Position numbers and translations under genes: made by a program. Below the pieces are notes generated by a model. It was given only the letters and a program-made list of their open reading frames with translations. It was not told where the DNA came from and ran no database searches. From an uncultured Clostridia bacterium (GTDB taxonomy: Bacteria; Bacillota; Clostridia; Oscillospirales; Acutalibacteraceae), in assembly GCA_947630285.1 (NCBI GenBank), contig CANRHD010000001.1, positions 62,001-126,000 on the forward strand: a DNA stretch of 64,000 nt. Reading direction: 5' to 3'. This document shows, one piece after another, positions 61,232 to 64,000 of this stretch (positions are counted from its first letter, which is position 1; each line of letters opens with the position of its first letter).

Positions 61232-63646
61232 TTAATTTCCGTTCCAAGCCTCCGTCATACGGCTACTGTCTGCGGCAACGGGAATTTCAAGCTTCTTTGC
61301 GCCCTTTTCGGGTTCGTTTAAAGCAAGCCGAAGAACCTCGTTTACATTGGAGACGGGGATAAAGTTCAGGGCGTCGGTTACAACCCTGTCAAAGGTCTTG
61401 ATGTCTGCGGAATTTTCCTCGGGAATGATAACCGTTTTAATTCCCGATTTGTAAGCCGCCATTGATTTTTCTTTAAGACCGCCTATCGCAAGCACCCTGC
61501 CCGTGAGAGTTACCTCGCCTGTCATGGCGACGCCCGACTTAACGCTCAGACCCGACAGAGCCGAAACTATGGCGGTCGTTATTCCTATTCCGGCAGAGGG
61601 GCCGTCTTTAGGCACAGCGCCCTCGGGGAAATGGATATGTAAATCCCTGGTTTTGTAAAAATCCGTTTCTATTGAGTATTCGGACGCAATGCTCCTGATA
61701 TAGCTGTAAGCGGTTTTGGCGGACTCCTTCATAACATCGCCCAGAGAGCCGGTAAGCTCAAGCTTGCCGCTCCCCTCGACGCTCAAAGCCTCGATTTGCA
61801 AAATCTCGCCGCCTGCGGAAGTCCACGCAAGGCCGTTTACAACGCCTACACGGTCCGTCTTTTCAAGCCCGTCATTTTTGAATTTTCTCGGCCCCAAAAG
61901 CTGTTCTATATCCGACTGTTTAACCGTAATTTTACCGTCAAAGCCCTCTGCAAACCTGACGGCGCATTTGCGTATTACCTTTGCTACGGTTCTTTCAAGT
62001 ATTCTTACGCCGGCCTCTTTGGTGTATCCGTCGATTATAAGCCTGAGGGCGTCGTCACGGATTTTAAGCTGCGACGCCTTGAGCCCGTACTCTTTTATCT
62101 GCTTGGGAACGAGATGCTTTTTGGCTATGTTGAATTTTTCATCAAAGGTATAGCTGAATAATTCTATTATTTCCATTCTGTCACGCAAAGGCGCAGGAAT
62201 ATTTTCCAAGTCGTTTGCGGTGGTTACAAACAACACCTTGCTAAGGTCAAAGGGAATGTCGATATAATGGTCCCTGAACGAATTGTTCTGCTCGGGGTCA
62301 AGCGCCTCCAGCAGAGCCGAAGACGGGTCGCCCTTATAATCGCTTGAAAGCTTATCCACCTCGTCAAGCAAAATAAGCGGATTTGCGCTTTTTGCCCTTT
62401 TGAGCGCATCAATGATGTTGCCTGGCATTGCGCCTATATATGTTTTTCTGTGACCTCTTATTTCAGCTTCGTCCTTTACTCCGCCCAGAGAGATACGCAC
62501 ATATTTTCTGCCCATGGCACGGGCAAGCGACCTTGCAATAGATGTTTTGCCCACTCCGGGAGGCCCTGCAAGGCAGATTATCTGCCCCTTAATATCGGGA
62601 GCAAGCTTACGCACGGCAAGCATCTCTATAATTCTCTGCTTAACCTCTTTGAGGCCGTAGTGATCCTTTTCAAGTATATTAGACGCCTTTTTGATATTGA
62701 TATTTTCCTTTGTATATGTGTTCCATGGCAGGGCGAGAACCTCGTCAAGATAATTCCTGATAACGGAGCTTTCGGGGCTTGACTGCTGCATTTTCATCAG
62801 CCTGTCGCACTCTGTTAAAAGCTTTTCCTCGTCCTCCTTGGCAAAGCCTGTTTTTAAAATCATTTTGCGGTATTTATCCGCCTCAGCCTCAGGGGAGTCC
62901 CCGTCGTTGAGCTCTGTGGAAATCGCCTTTAACTGCTCACGCAAATAGTATTCTCTCTGATTATCGTCTATCTGGTCCTGAACCTTGTCGTTAAGCTCCG
63001 CCTCCATGGCAAGGACATCGGTTTCCTTTGCGAGTATAACGCAGAGCTTTTCTATCCTTTTCATACAGTTGAGCTCTTCAAGAACGGACTGCTTTAATTT
63101 GTACTCAAGCGGAATATTTGCGGTTATGTAATCGGAGAGCTCGCCGGGGTCGTCCTTTACCGACACCGCCAAAACAATATCCGGCGCAATTTTGGGCGCA
63201 AAGCGGCAGTAATCCTCAAAAAGACTCTTAACGCTTCTGACAGACGCTTCTGCCTTTAATGCCTCGGAGGGCTTGGGAAGAACCTCGCCCACCTGCGCCG
63301 CAGTTGCGGTAAAGAAGGGATTTACGCCCGTTATGCCGCAAAGCCTTGCTCTGTATTTGCCCTCGACAACTACCCTGAGGCTGTCGCCCGACGGCATTCT
63401 GACAATTTGCTTTATCTCGCAAACCGTGCCTATATCGTAAAGCGTTTTTGTATTGATGATTTCCTCCTGTATATCCCTCTGTGCGACAAGGAATACGCTC
63501 TTCTTTGAAACCATGGCGGCCTTGACCGCCGCAATGGATTTTTGCCTGCTGACATCAAAATGCACCGTAGCCCCGGGGAAAACCACAAGCCCCCTCAACG
63601 CAACCATAGGTACGGCGATTATGTCGCTGTTGTTAAAAAACTCCAT
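61232..63646 (-). CDS. lon: Lon protease (LonA)
   Basis: 804 residues. N-terminal substrate domain (VPMVALRGLVVFPGATVHFDVSR), AAA+ module with Walker A GPPGVGKTSIAR and Walker B LILLDEVDK, and C-terminal peptidase with the Ser of PKDGPSAGIG and a Lys in the GGLKEKSMAA region. It degrades damaged and regulatory proteins. AAGGAG lies 8 bases before the ATG. No HrcA/CIRCE site is seen upstream. Confidence 0.97.
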   Translation of the reverse strand: MEFFNNSDIIAVPMVALRGLVVFPGATVHFDVSRQKSIAAVKAAMVSKKSVFLVAQRDIQEEIINTKTLYDIGTVCEIKQIVRMPSGDSLRVVVEGKYRARLCGITGVNPFFTATAAQVGEVLPKPSEALKAEASVRSVKSLFEDYCRFAPKIAPDIVLAVSVKDDPGELSDYITANIPLEYKLKQSVLEELNCMKRIEKLCVILAKETDVLAMEAELNDKVQDQIDDNQREYYLREQLKAISTELNDGDSPEAEADKYRKMILKTGFAKEDEEKLLTECDRLMKMQQSSPESSVIRNYLDEVLALPWNTYTKENINIKKASNILEKDHYGLKEVKQRIIEMLAVRKLAPDIKGQIICLAGPPGVGKTSIARSLARAMGRKYVRISLGGVKDEAEIRGHRKTYIGAMPGNIIDALKRAKSANPLILLDEVDKLSSDYKGDPSSALLEALDPEQNNSFRDHYIDIPFDLSKVLFVTTANDLENIPAPLRDRMEIIELFSYTFDEKFNIAKKHLVPKQIKEYGLKASQLKIRDDALRLIIDGYTKEAGVRILERTVAKVIRKCAVRFAEGFDGKITVKQSDIEQLLGPRKFKNDGLEKTDRVGVVNGLAWTSAGGEILQIEALSVEGSGKLELTGSLGDVMKESAKTAYSYIRSIASEYSIETDFYKTRDLHIHFPEGAVPKDGPSAGIGITTAIVSALSGLSVKSGVAMTGEVTLTGRVLAIGGLKEKSMAAYKSGIKTVIIPEENSADIKTFDRVVTDALNFIPVSNVNEVLRLALNEPEKGAKKLEIPVAADSSRMTEAWNGN

Positions 63647-63708
63647 ATATACAACTCCTTATGACTGTAAAAATCAACAGATAATAACATAAATCAGTTT
63701 GAAGATTA

Positions 63709-63737
63709 ATTATATAATAATATTCGACTTACTGCAA
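63709..63737 (-). promoter_or_regulatory. Promoter of lon
   Basis: TTGCAG (63737-63732), 17 bp, TATAAT (63714-63709), 63 bp before the lon ATG. Confidence 0.75.
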
Positions 63738-63848
63738 TACATTTTTAACAATTTAAAACTAATTTCAGTATTTTATTTAATATTAACACATAAAAATTTT
63801 AATAATATAATCAAAATTAACAATATATTTTTAAGGCCTGATTTTATC

Positions 63849-63994
63849 TTGCAAATTACGGAATAATGTGCTACAATCGTACAGAATTTTATAATGGGAT
63901 AGATTTGGATTTTCTTTTCAAACTGTTTTTTTCTGCCCCCTTTTTCGGCGAAATAAGGCGGCTTTTCACAGCTTGAAAATCCGACGCTTCTATC
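63849..63994 (+). other. Edge region: rightward promoter and imperfect inverted repeat
   Basis: TTGCAA (63849-63854), 17 bp, TACAAT (63872-63877) face the right edge. Just after, GATAGA (63898) pairs with TCTATC (63989) and GGATTTTC (63907) with GAAAATCC (63975), a long interrupted stem. It could be a structured RNA cut by the window. On the minus strand a 36-codon frame from the edge ends at 63891, so the end of a gene cannot be excluded. Confidence 0.35.
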
Positions 63995-64000
63995 TTAAAA

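Noticed and set aside
1..64000. CRISPR arrays, rRNA genes or insertion-sequence transposases
   Set aside because: No regularly spaced repeats, rRNA signature sequences or DDE-type transposase frames were found on reading both strands.

Overview
The window looks like a chromosomal segment of an anaerobic, endospore-forming Firmicute of the class Clostridia, most likely near Oscillospirales/Ruminococcaceae. This is an inference from gene content: a spo0A-spoIVB pair, a SpoIVFA/SpoIVFB/BofA-type cluster, a dockerin-bearing secreted subtilase, a GH127 arabinofuranosidase, GPH-type sugar transporters and strong AGGAGG-type ribosome binding sites. No taxonomic marker such as rRNA is present. No CRISPR array and no transposase-type insertion sequence was seen.

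Layout. 1-10.8 kb: a partial folC, a GPH transporter, and a nitrogen-assimilation block read leftward (an ammonium transporter fused to a PII domain, then gltB and gltD) with a long structured leader before amt. 10.9-16.2 kb: a lipid kinase, a tRNA-Pro, and a 4.1-kb AT-rich integrative element inserted in that tRNA. 16.3-24.7 kb: a 1406-residue subtilase/LRR/FIVAR/dockerin protein, a radical-SAM pair and the SpoIVFA/SpoIVFB-like pair, with bofA divergent. 25-35.5 kb: tRNA-Val, several poorly known proteins, a second GPH transporter overlapping an LRR lipoprotein, an epimerase fused to a zinc ribbon, a CDF-like protein, a metallophosphoesterase and a pyrimidine-nucleoside phosphorylase. 35.5-51.8 kb: GH127, then the pyrimidine operon (pyrC-carB-pyrK-pyrD-pyrF-pyrE-pyrB-pyrI) behind a PyrR-type attenuator, then the arginine operon argC-J-B-D-F behind a sigma-A promoter and an ARG-box-like site. 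52-63.7 kb: a leftward series lon-engB-lysA-dnaE-pfkA-aroK-spoIVB-spo0A.

The most unusual content is the element at 12020-16162. A 45-bp direct repeat (the 3' part of tRNA-Pro) bounds a tyrosine integrase, a small excisionase-like HTH protein, a Rep with the HUH-endonuclease plus superfamily-3-helicase plan of eukaryotic CRESS-DNA viruses, and a divergent phage-type repressor. Upstream of rep is a 10-bp-stem hairpin whose loop, on the rep-sense strand, contains TAGTATTAC, the origin nonanucleotide of circoviruses and nanoviruses, flanked by TAACACAA iterons. The element therefore appears to be a bacterial integrative replicon with a virus-like rolling-circle origin. It also carries tandem 11-bp repeats near both ends (candidate integrase arm sites), a 19-codon ORF overlapping the rep start, and a structured non-coding right end.

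Functionally the rest is core metabolism: ammonium uptake and GOGAT, carbamoyl-phosphate-consuming pyrimidine and arginine synthesis (carA is not here), lysine and shikimate steps, glycolysis, replication, proteolysis, ribosome assembly and sporulation control.
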